DNA of 64,000 bases from positions 22,344,868 to 22,408,867 of the forward strand of contig NC_133101.1 of assembly GCF_022965805.1 (NCBI RefSeq), in the 5' to 3' direction. The stretch comes from Primulina eburnea (taxonomy: Eukaryota; Streptophyta; Magnoliopsida; Lamiales; Gesneriaceae). The position numbers and the translations under genes were made by a program. The notes below the pieces were generated by a model. That model saw only the letters and a program-made list of their open reading frames with translations, had not been told where the DNA came from and made no database searches. This document shows, in pieces, positions 44,503 through 55,423 of this stretch; the stretch's first letter is position 1; every line of letters begins with the position of its first letter.

Positions 44503-47092
44503 GAAGGCTCTTCAAAGGTGCAAAAGCCAAGAAGAAACAAAATGGCTTGAATTTCAAAGTTCTTTGATCCAGACTTCCATAGCTCAACTCGTTTGCTGAT
44601 TATATCTTTAGTTGTAAATAGACTTTGAGCTAGACCTCTGTTATTTTTCATCTCATCCACAGTTTGGGTAAGAGACTCCATGTTGGCTTGGATGGCTTTC
44701 AGTTTTGCTGTATCAAATTCAATCGAGGAATCCAATTTGACAGTATGAGAAAATTGTGTGGATTGAATTTTCTTGATTTCGGTAAGCATCTGCTGCATAT
44801 TGTGTTGCATATTCTGTATTTCCTCAATGACAAGATCCATATATGTGGATTGAAGAGGAGGTGACTGATCAGATGTTCTTGGTTCATGTGAGACTTGATC
44901 AAAGACCACCATTGTCCTATCAGATAGTATCTTATCAGGAACAGTCTGTGCTGGAACATCTGTTTCAGTCACTGTGACTTGGACTGGAGGAGATGAGGGT
45001 TGATGTTGATCAGCAATTGGCCTTTCCTGCTGAATCAAATCTACAGTAAGAGGGTCATGAACTGATACATTTGTTTGATAGTCCTCTGTCATTTGTCTTG
45101 GTTCATCAGTTGGAGAAATTAGCAAAGCTTCCATATTCTCAGCAGTCTGTTGATTTGGTGATTGAGTAGACACCATTTTTTGCTCTTTTTGTTCAGAATC
45201 AGAAGGCTGAACTGGGGCTTCTGTTGAGATAGGAACCTCTTGAGTAATTTGATCAGTTGAATGATCAAGTTCTTCAGGAATAGATTCTGTCACCACTGCT
45301 TGAATAATTTCATCAGTGCTGGAAAAATTAAACTCAGCTTCAGAGTACAGCTGATGTTCCACAGCAGATGATTGTGGCACATCTTGAACTGTTTCTTTAG
45401 TTGTAACGATAGTTTGTTCTGAGAGTGGCTCTTTCTGCTGAGAGGAGGGTTCTTCTCCTTCTTCTTCATAGGCTTCATCAGGAAGAAATAACTCCTCATC
45501 CATTTCCCACATTTTGATCTGAGCTTGCAGACTGGTAAGATCTGTATCTAGCTGAGTGATCACAGCTCGATCATTGTAAGCAGTTGGATTGGTGGGAATG
45601 TAGTTGGCCTTCAATTCTTCAAGCAGTTGAGATAGCTTCTTAACTCGAATTTGGTCAAAAAAATAGGTTTTTCTCTCCAAAGCCTGAACAATTGTGGCGG
45701 CTTTGACTATTTTGAGGACAATTGCTTCCAGTTTGATAAATTTGTTCAGCTGGGATTTCTTTTTCAGTTGCTTAGCAAAAATTTGAGTTCTGTAAGCGGT
45801 CCAGGCATATCATAGGATTAAAGTTTTGATGCTGCAAAATTATTAACATGTTCCCAAACAAGGTAAATATGAGTTTGAATGGAATTGGATGGCCTAGGCT
45901 CTTCAATTAATTTGCCCTTTCCTTTTTCAGTACTGAGGATATGAGGAATTTCCAATCCAGTGCGAGTAGTATCCAACAGTTATGTAATCTTTATTCCTTT
46001 GGTTCTTGCGGGTGCGAGAACAGTAGGACGATTGATATAGATTAAAGGAGCTATGATCCTAACTGTTTCTTTTGTTGTATCAGTTGAGATTTCTAGTGGG
46101 ATGAACTTTAGGGGAACTGCTTTGATAGGCTGTTGGGCATTCGAAGATGTTAGCCTTTCAGTAGGAATAGATTCTGCTGTGGCTGGTAATTTTGTCCTTT
46201 GTGTTCTTGGTTTCTTTGCAATTTTTGGAGAGGGCGTCTTCTCGGAATCAGATTCACTGATAATCAATTTTCTTTTAACTGCCTTCAGTTGAGCCAATGT
46301 TTTGGCTTGTTTAACTGATTTGGGAGCAGCTTGTTGCGTCCCAATCTCCTTCTTGATCTTCACAAACTGATCAGGAGAGATAACGATTTTAGTTTTGGGT
46401 GTCAGAACATTCTTCCCATTGAAGATTTGGAATTTAGATAGTCGCTCAAAATCATCAGCCACCAACCCTTTGACTTTCATCAAATAGCTTAGCGGCACTG
46501 CAAATCCTTTGGATTTCTTGGTGGAGGAAAACATATTTTTTAAGATACTGAAAATGAGTTGCTTCCAGTTGAATTTTCTTTCAGTCATAATAACCGTAAT
46601 AGCTTGAAATTTTTCAAAAGTAAGGGCAGCAAATGATCCTGCCTTGGCCAATAGCCCTTTGGCTATGATATCAGCCAGCAACTGAACCTCATGCTTCAGT
46701 TCCTTCTTAGGATCGGAAACTTTAATTTTCCTTCCATCAGCAGATAGTGCAGTTTGCATTTCTTCAATATCTGATTCTTTAACATCAGCAAGTTGTACTA
46801 ATCCATCAGAAGGTAATGAAAATATTTCGCCGAAAGAATCTTCAGAAATGGTCACCAACTGATCATTGACAGAGGAAATAATGCTTCCATCAGGATTTAT
46901 ATATCCATTTGAGTAGAAATCCTGGAGTTCTTTTGGGTAAATTTCATGCGAGGCTCTGCCCAAAAACATCCTGAGACCAGCAGATTCAATCTTCAGAAAA
47001 ACGTTCTTAACATTAGCTTCTTGAACTGATAAAATTGAGTCAAAGTCAATAGCTATAGCGTTCATCATGTGAGCTGGGATTTGATTCGCCAT
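44503..47092 (-). pseudogene. Env-like accessory gene of Copia-3
   Basis: The likely start is the ATG at 47092 (MANQIPAHMMNAIAIDFDS), downstream of a TATA-like box. The frame is open to a TAA at 45978-45980, resumes in frame (LLDTTRTGLEIPH), shifts near 45800, and is open again from 45680 to the inversion point: roughly 860 codons in all. The N-terminal 200 residues look globular (GLRMFLGRASHEIYP, EIFSLPSDGLVQL), the middle is lysine-rich with nuclear-signal-like KRKLIISESDS, and the C-terminal half is acidic, Gln/Thr/Ser-rich with a predicted coiled coil (IQNMQHNMQQMLTEIKKIQ). SIRE/Maximus elements carry an 'envelope-like' ORF here. I see no signal peptide or fusion peptide, so a membrane role is not supported by the sequence. 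Confidence 0.75.
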
Positions 47093-47204
47093 TGCTGAGA
47101 GTAAGGAAACCTGAAATTTTGCGACATATAAGTTCTGAGTGTATGAGTTTGCTCTGAGAGATGATGTACATGTAAGAAATAAAACTGAATCGAAGCGGGG
47201 AATC

Positions 47205-47245
47205 ATTTATATGTATGTCACTGTTTAAATTCTGGACACGTGTCA
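47205..47245 (-). promoter_or_regulatory. Promoter-like sequence of the env-like gene
   Basis: On the minus strand ACATATAAAT (TATA-like, core 47205-47211) lies about 115 bases upstream of the ATG at 47092, with a perfect GACACGTGTC G-box palindrome at 47235-47244 further upstream. Inferred from motifs only. Confidence 0.45.
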
Positions 47246-47282
47246 GTCCATTAAAAATTTGAGTAAAAAATGTGTGTACGTG

Positions 47283-49010
47283 TGTAATGCCCGAGGAATT
47301 TATCCCGTTAATTTGAAATGAGTTAGCGATGATTATTATAATCTATTGGTGATAATCGATTTGATTATAGACGAAACAGATCGGACCGTAAAAGACGAGA
47401 AAATACATCAAATAATGAGAAGGGCCGAAGCCATGGCGCACATGTGCGAAGAAATGCGCGCATATGCGCGACATGTCCAGAAGGTTCGGCACATATGCGC
47501 GACGTAGATGGCGCACATGCGCGGGAGGGACAGTAGGCTTGGCGCATATGCGCGAGAAAAGTGGCGCATATGCGCGAGAAGGAAAAATGCTGGTTCTAAG
47601 AACTGGCGCATATGCGCGACTTTGGGCGCGCATATGCGCGAAACATGCAGCACATGCACGATTCCACTTGCCTTACATACACGGAATGTATATATATATA
47701 TATGTACATGTAAAGCTCGATTCTCCCTCAGCCAAAAATCAGAAAGTTTAGGGAAAGGCTTCGTTCTTAATTTTGAAACTTGATTTACGAGCGAACCGTC
47801 TATCTGAATTAAAATCCGACTTCGGTACTGTGTTCCTATCAACGCAGGCTACAACTGGACATTGAGTATTGACAGATTTGAGTTCGAGACTTCGACAGAG
47901 TCAGAGTATCAGAAAGAAAGGTATAAATTAATGTTGAGTTGGGATTGCACAACTCGAGTGAGGTTTGACTCGAGTCTCCCTAAATCACATACTGTCATTT
48001 ATTGCATTGATATTTGCAATTGATGAGACTGATGATTGTAGTCTATTGATTTATAGCCACTGCATGTAATGACTGCTGATTCGCTAGTCATTGATTGATT
48101 TGCTTAGATACTGACTGCATGTATTAATTACTGAGTCGTTGAGTCATAGGCTGATTCGCCTAGTCACCGGCTGATTCGTCGGGTTATTGACTGATTCGTC
48201 TTATTATCGGCTGATTCGCCTAGTCACCGGCTGATTCGTCTGGTGATTGACTGATTCGTCTAAACTTAAGCTGATTCGCTTAATTACAGGCTGATTCGTC
48301 TGGTTATTGGCTGATTCGCCTAATTCTTGACTGATTCGTCAATTCTGCGGCTGATTCGCCCAGACACTGGATATATGAATTATATCGATGCCGTTTAGGG
48401 ATTGATTCATTCCTATCGACTGAGATTCGATATATTTATCATTATTCAGACATCAGGATCCCTAGGTTAGAGTTGAGTCGAGTCTGAGACGACGCGTCGG
48501 TTGAGTTGAGTCTGATACGACATGTTGATTTACATTGTTTATATCATTCATGTTTATTGAATGCTTGATATTGAATTATGTTTCTGATTTGAGACATGTT
48601 ATGAATAACTCTGATATGCTTCGTATATGCTTTTATATGATTGCATGTATACATTGTTTGTACTGGGATATTTATATCTCACCGGAGTTATCCGGCTGTT
48701 GTCTTGTTTTGTATGTGTGCATGACAACAGGTGGGGCTGGATCAGGGTCAAGAAGAGGATGAGAGAAGATTAGATAGCGTGGAGATCCGGGCTTCGAAGC
48801 AACATAGGATTCAGCACTGATATGTCGTTGAGCCTAGTTGAATTCTTGTAGTTAACACAAGATTTGCTTGTTCATGTTTAATATGTAATTTGAGTAAATT
48901 ACATTACATTTCCGCTTTGTATTTTAAAAAAAATTTAGACCCTGTTTATTCTAATTGATTAATTAGTCCCAATGATGGTTTAAAAGATGATTAGCGTCCG
49001 GGTCCCCACA
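47283..49010 (+). repeat. Gypsy-2 5' LTR
   Basis: Holds about eight GCGCATATGCGC-type palindromes (47434-47660), a TA run (47688-47703), an array of about eleven 20-21 base units built on GGCTGATTCGCCTAGTCAC / GACTGATTCGTC (48149-48367), and a 3' core shared with Gypsy-1 LTRs (about 48640-48760, CATGACAACAGGTGGGGC). No gene; a 75-codon frame at 48535 spans the conserved core only by chance. Confidence 0.93.
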
Positions 49011-49303
49011 ACAGGTGGTATCAGAGCTGTAGGTACCAGAGCGATAGATCCTTTAGATTGAGATAGAAGAGGCTAGTGAGCGGGGTAGATTGAGTTTTCT
49101 TCCTTGCTTTTGCATGCTAGCAATCTATTATTCTTTACTGCTTTATATAATACATGTTACTTGATTATCTGATTTGATTTTGTAATATCTATTATTGGGA
49201 ACGAATCTGAACTGATTCTCGATCAGCAGTAAGATGATTGGGAGGGAGATTGAATTGAAACAGATGTGTTGGATTGGGTCACTAATCCTTTTGAGTTTCA
49301 GAT
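49011..49303 (+). other. Gypsy-2 primer-binding site and leader
   Basis: TGGTATCAGAGCT at 49016-49028 is complementary to initiator tRNA-Met. The leader up to the gag start codon matches that of Gypsy-1 in part (GATAGATCCTTTAGATTGAGATAGAAGAG). Confidence 0.85.
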
Positions 49304-50413
49304 ATGCCTCCTAGACGAATTCCAGAACAGGGTAGTACATCGAATCCTCCAATGGATGTAACACCGACTCCAATGGAAACCTTGCTGAAGAGGTTTCAGT
49401 CATTCAAACCACCTACTCTGAAAGGTACTGAGACATCAGTCGAGTGTGAGAGTTGGTTAGGTAGCATTGAGTTGCTGTTTGATTCACTGGGGTACAGTGA
49501 TGAGCGCCAGATTAAATTGATTGGGCACCAGTTGCTTGATGTTGCACAAAGCTGGTGGGTAACAATGAAGAGGGCCTTGGAGCAGCGAGGTACGATTATT
49601 ACTTGGGATGTATTTAAAACTGAGTTTTATCAGAGATTTTTCCCAATATCGTACAGAAAAGACAAGGGGGCGGAGTTTGCCAATTTGAGACAGGGTCAAC
49701 TGAACATTGAAGAATATGTGACCAAATTCTCTACCTTGTTGAAGTTTGCTCCACATGTGTCTGAAAATGACGAAGCCGTTGCCGATCAGTTCATCAATGG
49801 ATTGAATCCCGATATTTTTACATTGGTCAACACAGGGCGACCGAATAACTTTGCTGATGCCATGAATAGAGTAAAGGGCGCTGAAGCGGGCCTGATAAGG
49901 CAGAGAGGAGCTGAATTTGTTCCTCCAGTGTTGAGACCACCGCAACCACCTCCCCGATTCGAGAGTGGCAGTAGCAGTAGTGGAAGGAAAGATTTTCTGA
50001 AGGCTAGAGGAAAACAATTTAAGAATCCTGGTGGCATTTCTTCTAGCTCCAGTGGTTCTCAGCAGAGTTATATCGGCGTTTACTGCGCAAATTGTGGAAG
50101 GAGACATTCCACTGAGCAATGCCAAGGAGTACTTGGTAGTTGCCACTTCTGCAAACAACATGGACATTTTTCCAGAGTATGTCCACAGAGGGGTTCCCAA
50201 AGATCCCAGGGAGCCGAACCATCTGGACCAGCGGCACAGTGGAGTAGACGATCAGCGATGGTCCCTTCATTTCAGCCAGCACCATCTCAGTCACAGCAGA
50301 GGCCAGGAGGAAGCCAGACAGTTGGCCAGCCTCCTAGACAGCAGGCCAGAGTATTTGCTTTGACTGAGGAGCAGGCTCAGGAAGCACCAGATGATGATGT
50401 TGCAGGTAACTGA
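49304..50413 (+). CDS. Intact gag of Gypsy-2
   Basis: 369 codons, ATG at 49304, TGA at 50411-50413, no interruption. Residues about 25-200 form the Retrotrans_gag capsid region (WLGSIELLFDSLGY, SWWVTMKRALEQRGTI, FYQRFFPISYRKDKGAEF, NIEEYVTKFSTLLKFAPH, ADQFINGLN). A Ser/Arg-rich linker follows, then two CCHC zinc knuckles (CANCGRRHSTEQC about 261-273 and CHFCKQHGHFSRVC about 280-293) and a Gln/Pro-rich tail. It should assemble particles and bind element RNA in the cytoplasm. In autonomous relatives pol follows in frame; here a stop intervenes and pol resumes in another frame. It is the only long undamaged retroelement gene in this window. Confidence 0.93.
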   Translation: MPPRRIPEQGSTSNPPMDVTPTPMETLLKRFQSFKPPTLKGTETSVECESWLGSIELLFDSLGYSDERQIKLIGHQLLDVAQSWWVTMKRALEQRGTIITWDVFKTEFYQRFFPISYRKDKGAEFANLRQGQLNIEEYVTKFSTLLKFAPHVSENDEAVADQFINGLNPDIFTLVNTGRPNNFADAMNRVKGAEAGLIRQRGAEFVPPVLRPPQPPPRFESGSSSSGRKDFLKARGKQFKNPGGISSSSSGSQQSYIGVYCANCGRRHSTEQCQGVLGSCHFCKQHGHFSRVCPQRGSQRSQGAEPSGPAAQWSRRSAMVPSFQPAPSQSQQRPGGSQTVGQPPRQQARVFALTEEQAQEAPDDDVAGN

Positions 50414-52562
50414 TTTGTTTGATTATCCTGCTTATGTATTGAGGGATACCAGTGCTTCACGTATTTTTATTTTTGAAAGAATTGCATTGATGCATGCATT
50501 ATCTATTGAGTCCCTATTTACTATAGTATTTGTTTCTTTTCCTTTAGGAAAAGATCTTGTATCAGTGATTTCTGTTAGATCTTGTATACTATAGTAGGAT
50601 AAGAATGAGATCGAATTAGATCGTATGGTAGATGGTATTGTACTAATGTTTCTGATTTTGGGACTGCATTACTGATAATTGATATGCTGATAAAGTACAG
50701 AGCTACCATAGATTAATTCCAGGAGATGGTGAGAATTGAACCTGAGACGACCAAGAGATGAATATTGTACGATAAGAATTCTAGATTGAGAATTCCTTTG
50801 ATATTCGTACTAACTATGACTCGATTATTACAGAAAGGAGCAGAATGACTCCTTATGTATTCAGTTGATTTACTGAAGCTGAGTCTATCATTGGCTGATT
50901 TACCAATGATATGAAAGTTATTGATGTTTTCCCCGATAAGATTTCAGATATGATTTCAGTCCGAGAGATTGATGTTAGTCTTGATTTGATATTAGAAACT
51001 GTTGAATTGGTAAATCCTGATTGAGACAGATTGGGTTCAGAGATTTTTATATCTAAAGATGATATATTTGTTGATTTTAGCAAACTTAAACCGTAATTAG
51101 TCAGCTGAGGTTGATATCAGTGTCAGACAGTTGCGGTTTATGAATTTAGCATGTTTTGAATCTGATTGAATATTGATGTTATTCTGAATATGTGGTTGAG
51201 ACGGATTGTAGACAATGGAGATTATATTGTACCGTCCGAACCAGAGCTGATTTTGAAATGTTAACAATTCAAAAAGCTGATTAGAATGTTTAGAACTCAA
51301 TATCGATAATCAGAACAGAGTGTCGATCAGAGTAACAGATATGTGATTGTGTATGTTGTATGAGATTGATTATCTGTGATATCAGATGTGTCAGAATTGT
51401 ACAGCAAAGCTTGATAGTGATAGTTAGAGCCGAATACCAGGTAGGTATTTCCTCTTTAATTTATGTTATTAACTGATTTGTGTATATCAAATAGTTCGAA
51501 TCAGAAAGAACAGATATTGTCAGAAGCTTACAGTCATGGATTCAGTGTTCAGTCTGATGATTGAGACTGTATTGTATTCGAACAGATAGATTTGATATAG
51601 ACAGATGAGATCAGTTATAACAAAAATGTATTGAAATGTTGGCAGAAATTGTACTGATATGTCTAAATCGCTAACAGAAAAGATAGAAAGATAGAACTCA
51701 GAAGATTTATTACAGAATTGTATAGTTCTAAATAGAAATGCGAGTACATTTCTAAGGCTTTTGTAATGAAATTACCGCCATTTTCTTCAAATTGAGATAT
51801 GATATGATTATGATTGACAGATTGTTCAATCTATATCTATCAGTTTGTACCAGATAACGTACAAACATGACCAAATGACACAGATCGATGTCAGAAAAGT
51901 TGTCAGAAAGATCAGAATGCCATAGTAGATTATGTCAGATTGTAATGTTGCTTGAGTTTGTATTCGTGATAGAATATATCATGAACTCTCTCTTAGATTG
52001 TTTTACAGATTGACAGGCAGTCAGAATGGGTTATCCAACTAGTGGAAGACCTTGGCACAGCTTTAGTGCTGGATGTTAGCACTATGCAGCTTTAGTGCTG
52101 GATGTTAACACTAATTGATATGATTTAATATCACTGCGTGATAATAGCTATCAGTTTATCAGATGAGTAATGAGATTGTTATAGACAAGACAGTATACGA
52201 TGAGTACTACAGATCTCATTTGAAGACAATTCGAAGGAAGATGAAGAGAGTTCAGAATGGACAGATTTAAGAAACCAACGTCGGATGATGACGATTGGTA
52301 TTCGAAGCTGAAGACTGTAGATGTCTTTGATAACAGCAGATGGTACGGATATGTGATGAACTGGGATTGGTTTATACGGATGTTGTATAACCAACATGGC
52401 AAGATCTGTCAGAAGGATTGGAGAAGTATTATGATATTATACTTAGGAAATTTGTATTCCAGACTGGAATCAGATATTTGATTTATGGTTTAAACTCTGT
52501 TATGCATTTCTTCTGATATCTCTGAATTGATTGTTTATGAGTTCGGGGACGAACTCAAATCT
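50391..52562 (+). pseudogene. Gypsy-2 pol relic, unreadable
   Basis: A protease relic is legible at 50403-50594 (YPAYVLRDTSASR.F, then LGKDLVSV); its active-site triplet reads DTS rather than DTG. Near 50810-50960 is the RT N-terminal linker relic, and near 51800-51880 an integrase relic. Everything between is shortened and stop-ridden, matching the layout in Gypsy-1 (18971-21715), including words such as GAATACCAGGTAGGTATTTC (51431 and 20498). A duplicated CTTTAGTGCTGGATGTTA (about 52061 and 52089) is Gypsy-2 specific. Confidence 0.82.
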
Positions 52563-52576
52563 AAGAGGGGGAGAAA

Positions 52577-54301
52577 TGTAATGCCCGAGGAATTTATCCC
52601 GTTAATTTGAAATGAGTTAGCGATGATTATTATGATCTATTGGTGATAATCGATTTGATTATAGACGAAACAGATCGGACCGGAAAAGACGAGAAAATAC
52701 ATCAAATAATGAGAAGGGCCGAAGCCATGGCGCACATGCGCGAAGAAATGCGCGCATATGCGCGACATGTCCAGAAGGTTCGGCGCATATGCGTGACGTA
52801 GATGGCGCACATGCGCGGGAGGGACAGTAGGCTTGGCGCATTGCGCGAGAAAAGTGGCGCATATGCGCGAGAAGGAAAAATGCTGGTTCTAAGAACTGGT
52901 GCATATGCTCGACTTTGGGCGCGCATATGCGCGAAACGTGCAGCACATGCACGATTCCACTTGCCTTACATGCACGGAATGTATATATATATGTACATGT
53001 AAAGCTCGATTATCCCTCAGCCAAAAATCAGAAAGTTTAGGGAAAGGCTTCGTTCTTAATTTTGAAACTTGATTTACGAGCGAATCGTCTATCTGAATTA
53101 AAATCCGACTTCGGTACTATGTTCCTATCAACGCAGGCTACAACTGGACATTGAGTATTGACAAATTTGAGTTCGAGACTTCGACAGAGTCAGAGTATCA
53201 GAAAGAAAGGTATAAATTAATGTTGAGTTGGGATTGCACAACTCGAGTGAGGTTTGACTCGAGTATCCCTAAATCACATACTGTCATTTATTGCATTGAT
53301 ATTTGCAATTGATGAGACTGATGATTGTAGTCTATTGATTTATAGCCACTGCATGTAATGACTGCTGATTCACTAGTCATTGATTGATTTGCTTACATAC
53401 TGACTGCATGTATTAATTACTGAGTCGTTGAGTCATAGGCTAATTCGCCTAGTCACCGGCTGATTCGTTGGGTTATTGACTGATTCGTCTTATTATCGGC
53501 TGATTCGCCTAGTCACCGGCTGATTCGTCTGGCGATTGACTGATTCGTCTAAACTTAAGCTGATTCGCTTAATTACAGGTTGATTCGTCTGGTTATTGGC
53601 TGATTCGCCTAATTCTTGACTGATTCGTCAATTCTGCGGCTGATTCGCCCAGACACTGGATATATGAATTATATCGATGCCGTTTAGGGATTGATTCATT
53701 CCTATCGACTGAGATTCGATATATTTATCATTATTCAGACATCGGGATCCCTAGGTTAGAGTTGAGTCGAGTCTGAGACGACGCGTCGGTTGAGTTGAGT
53801 CTGATACGACATGTTGATTTATATTGTTTATATCATTCATGTTTATTGAATGCTTGATATTGAATTATGTTTCTGATTTGAGGCATGTTATGAATAACTC
53901 TGATATGCTTCGTATATGCTTTTATATGATTGCATGTATACATTGTTTGTACTGGGATATTTATATATCACCGGAGTTATCCGGCTGTTGTCTTGTTTTG
54001 TATGTGTGCATGACAACAGGTGGGGCTGGATCAGGGTCAAGAAGAGGATGAGAGAAGATTAGATAGCGTGGAGATCCGGGCTTCGAAGAAACATAGGATT
54101 CAGCACTGATATGTCGTTGAGCCTAGTTGAATTCTTGTAGATAACACAAGATTTGCTTGTTCATGTTTAATATGTAATTTGAGTAAATTACATTACGTTT
54201 CCGCTTTGTATTTTTAAAAAAAAATTTAGACCCTGTTTATTCTAATTGATTAATTAGTCCCAATGATGGTTTAAAAGATGATTAGCGTCCGGGTCCCCAC
54301 A
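52577..54301 (+). repeat. Gypsy-2 3' LTR
   Basis: Near-identical to 47283-49010. In the palindrome array (52728-52955) several units differ from the 5' LTR by C/T or G/A at CpG, one unit has lost two bases (GCGCATTGCGC) and one reads GCTCGAC. The 20-21 base array is at about 53437-53656. Confidence 0.94.
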
Positions 54302-54306
54302 ACGTG

Positions 54307-54676
54307 TGCTTTAAGAGTGTGTGCAAGAAATGAACGATTTAAAATAGGCCACGTTACGAATTTGCAGTCACAACAGTTGATTTGGAATATAATAAGTTTT
54401 TAATTTGTTAACTTATATGAGAAGATTTGTAAAATATCCAGCTAAACAATCAGTTGGGAAACTGATTCGTTTTAGTTGATAATTCACAAACAATTGTCTT
54501 CTGAGTTAACCTTTTAAAAACTGATATTCCCCCTTAATCGGTGCATAAAATAATTAAAATGACGATATAATTTTAAAGATCAGAAAGATTGTCGTTTGCT
54601 GAAACATTGATGGCCCTTCAGCTTCCATGATTTTTGCCTATAAATATAAGTAACACGGTTAGTTTCAGTCATATTA
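54307..54676 (+). promoter_or_regulatory. Spacer and promoter-like sequence before antisense gene A
   Basis: Continues Copia-3 after Gypsy-2. A canonical TATAAATA lies at 54639-54646, 38 bases before the first codon of antisense gene A. With Gypsy-2 removed, this spacer joins 47207-47282 and forms an intergenic region of roughly 400 bases between two divergent TATA boxes. Confidence 0.5.
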
Positions 54677-55099
54677 GTGAAAATTTTCAAGACAAAAGGA
54701 AAGGCATATGCGAGTAGCTTGAGTGTTTTGCTGTTTGCTCTGGAGACGAGGAAGGCTGATATAGAAGATGAAATCTTCTATAAGAGTCTTCACTACTGGG
54801 AAAAGTTACAGAGGCTTGAGTTCATGTATAATACTGGAGAGGCTACCACTCCCAAACTGGTGGCAGAGTTGAGAAAAGTGCGGGAGCACTTGAACATAGC
54901 TGTGTGGGTGGATGTCTTTAAGGATGGTCATTTCTATCAGTTAATGCTTCGAAAGGAGCTGAAAATCCTTAAGCGCATTGCTGATTCTCAGAGCTTTGTG
55001 AATACATCTACTGGACCTTTATCAGCTTGGTTGAAGATGTGGATAATTATTGTAGAGGAAAGATATGATGATGTAATTCGTGCAAACGTTTATGGTTGA
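54677..55099 (+). pseudogene. Antisense gene A of Copia-3, unknown function
   Basis: A frame of 140 codons opposite in direction to gag, pol and the env-like gene. The first codon at the expected position is GTG (probably a mutated ATG); the first ATG in frame is near 54823 (FMYNTGEATTP). The protein is charged and helical-looking (TPKLVAELRKVREHLNI, RKELKILKRIADSQ) with no motif I recognise. The TATA box at 54639 suggests it was transcribed on its own. It could be a captured host fragment or a family-specific accessory gene. Function unknown. Confidence 0.5.
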
Positions 55100-55423
55100 A
55101 TGAAGTATTTATATGTGCTTAACTTTGTTCTTCTCTTTCTGCAAATGATAAATTTCATCAGTTGTTATATATGAATTGCGAATTTAAACTTATGAAGGAC
55201 TAACTAATATAAGTTGACTATGAACTGAAGTCAGTTAAGCATTAAGTAATAGATGACAAACTGATATCAGTTGATAATTATCAACTGATAAAATAAAAAG
55301 TCTGGGTAAAATAGGAAAAACGCTTCGGTTGACATGAGACTCTTTGGTTTCTTCAACATTTAATCTGACCTGTCTATAAATAAGACGAGAGAGAGATAAA
55401 ATGTGAGACAATAACAGTTCAAT
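55100..55423 (+). promoter_or_regulatory. Spacer and promoter-like sequence before antisense gene B
   Basis: AT-rich with several AACTGA(T/A)(A/C)TCAGTTG words. TATAAATA at 55375-55382 lies 42 bases before the ATG of antisense gene B. Confidence 0.45.

Larger units (their letters stand above)
47283..54301 (+). mobile_element. Gypsy-2: gag-only Ty3/gypsy element inside Copia-3
   Basis: Begins TGTAATGCCCG at 47283 and ends GTCCCCACA at 54301. ACGTG flanks both sides (47278-47282, 54302-54306). LTRs are 47283-49010 and 52577-54301. The primer site TGGTATCAGAGCT is at 49016-49028 and the purine tract AAGAGGGGGAGAAA at 52563-52576. It has an intact gag and a ruined pol of the same layout as Gypsy-1. 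The LTRs differ by few substitutions, so the insertion is recent. Confidence 0.96.

Noticed and set aside
48535..48762. 75-codon frame present in both Gypsy-2 LTRs, partly shared with Gypsy-1 LTRs
   Set aside because: Conservation follows from LTR identity and the shared regulatory core; Gypsy-1 has a different frame there (17203-17448), so it is not a conserved protein.
49484..50363. Long antisense and alternative frames over the Gypsy-2 gag (238 aa on the minus strand)
   Set aside because: They are the shadow of the gag coding sequence; the corresponding region of Gypsy-1 is broken in that frame and no motif is seen.
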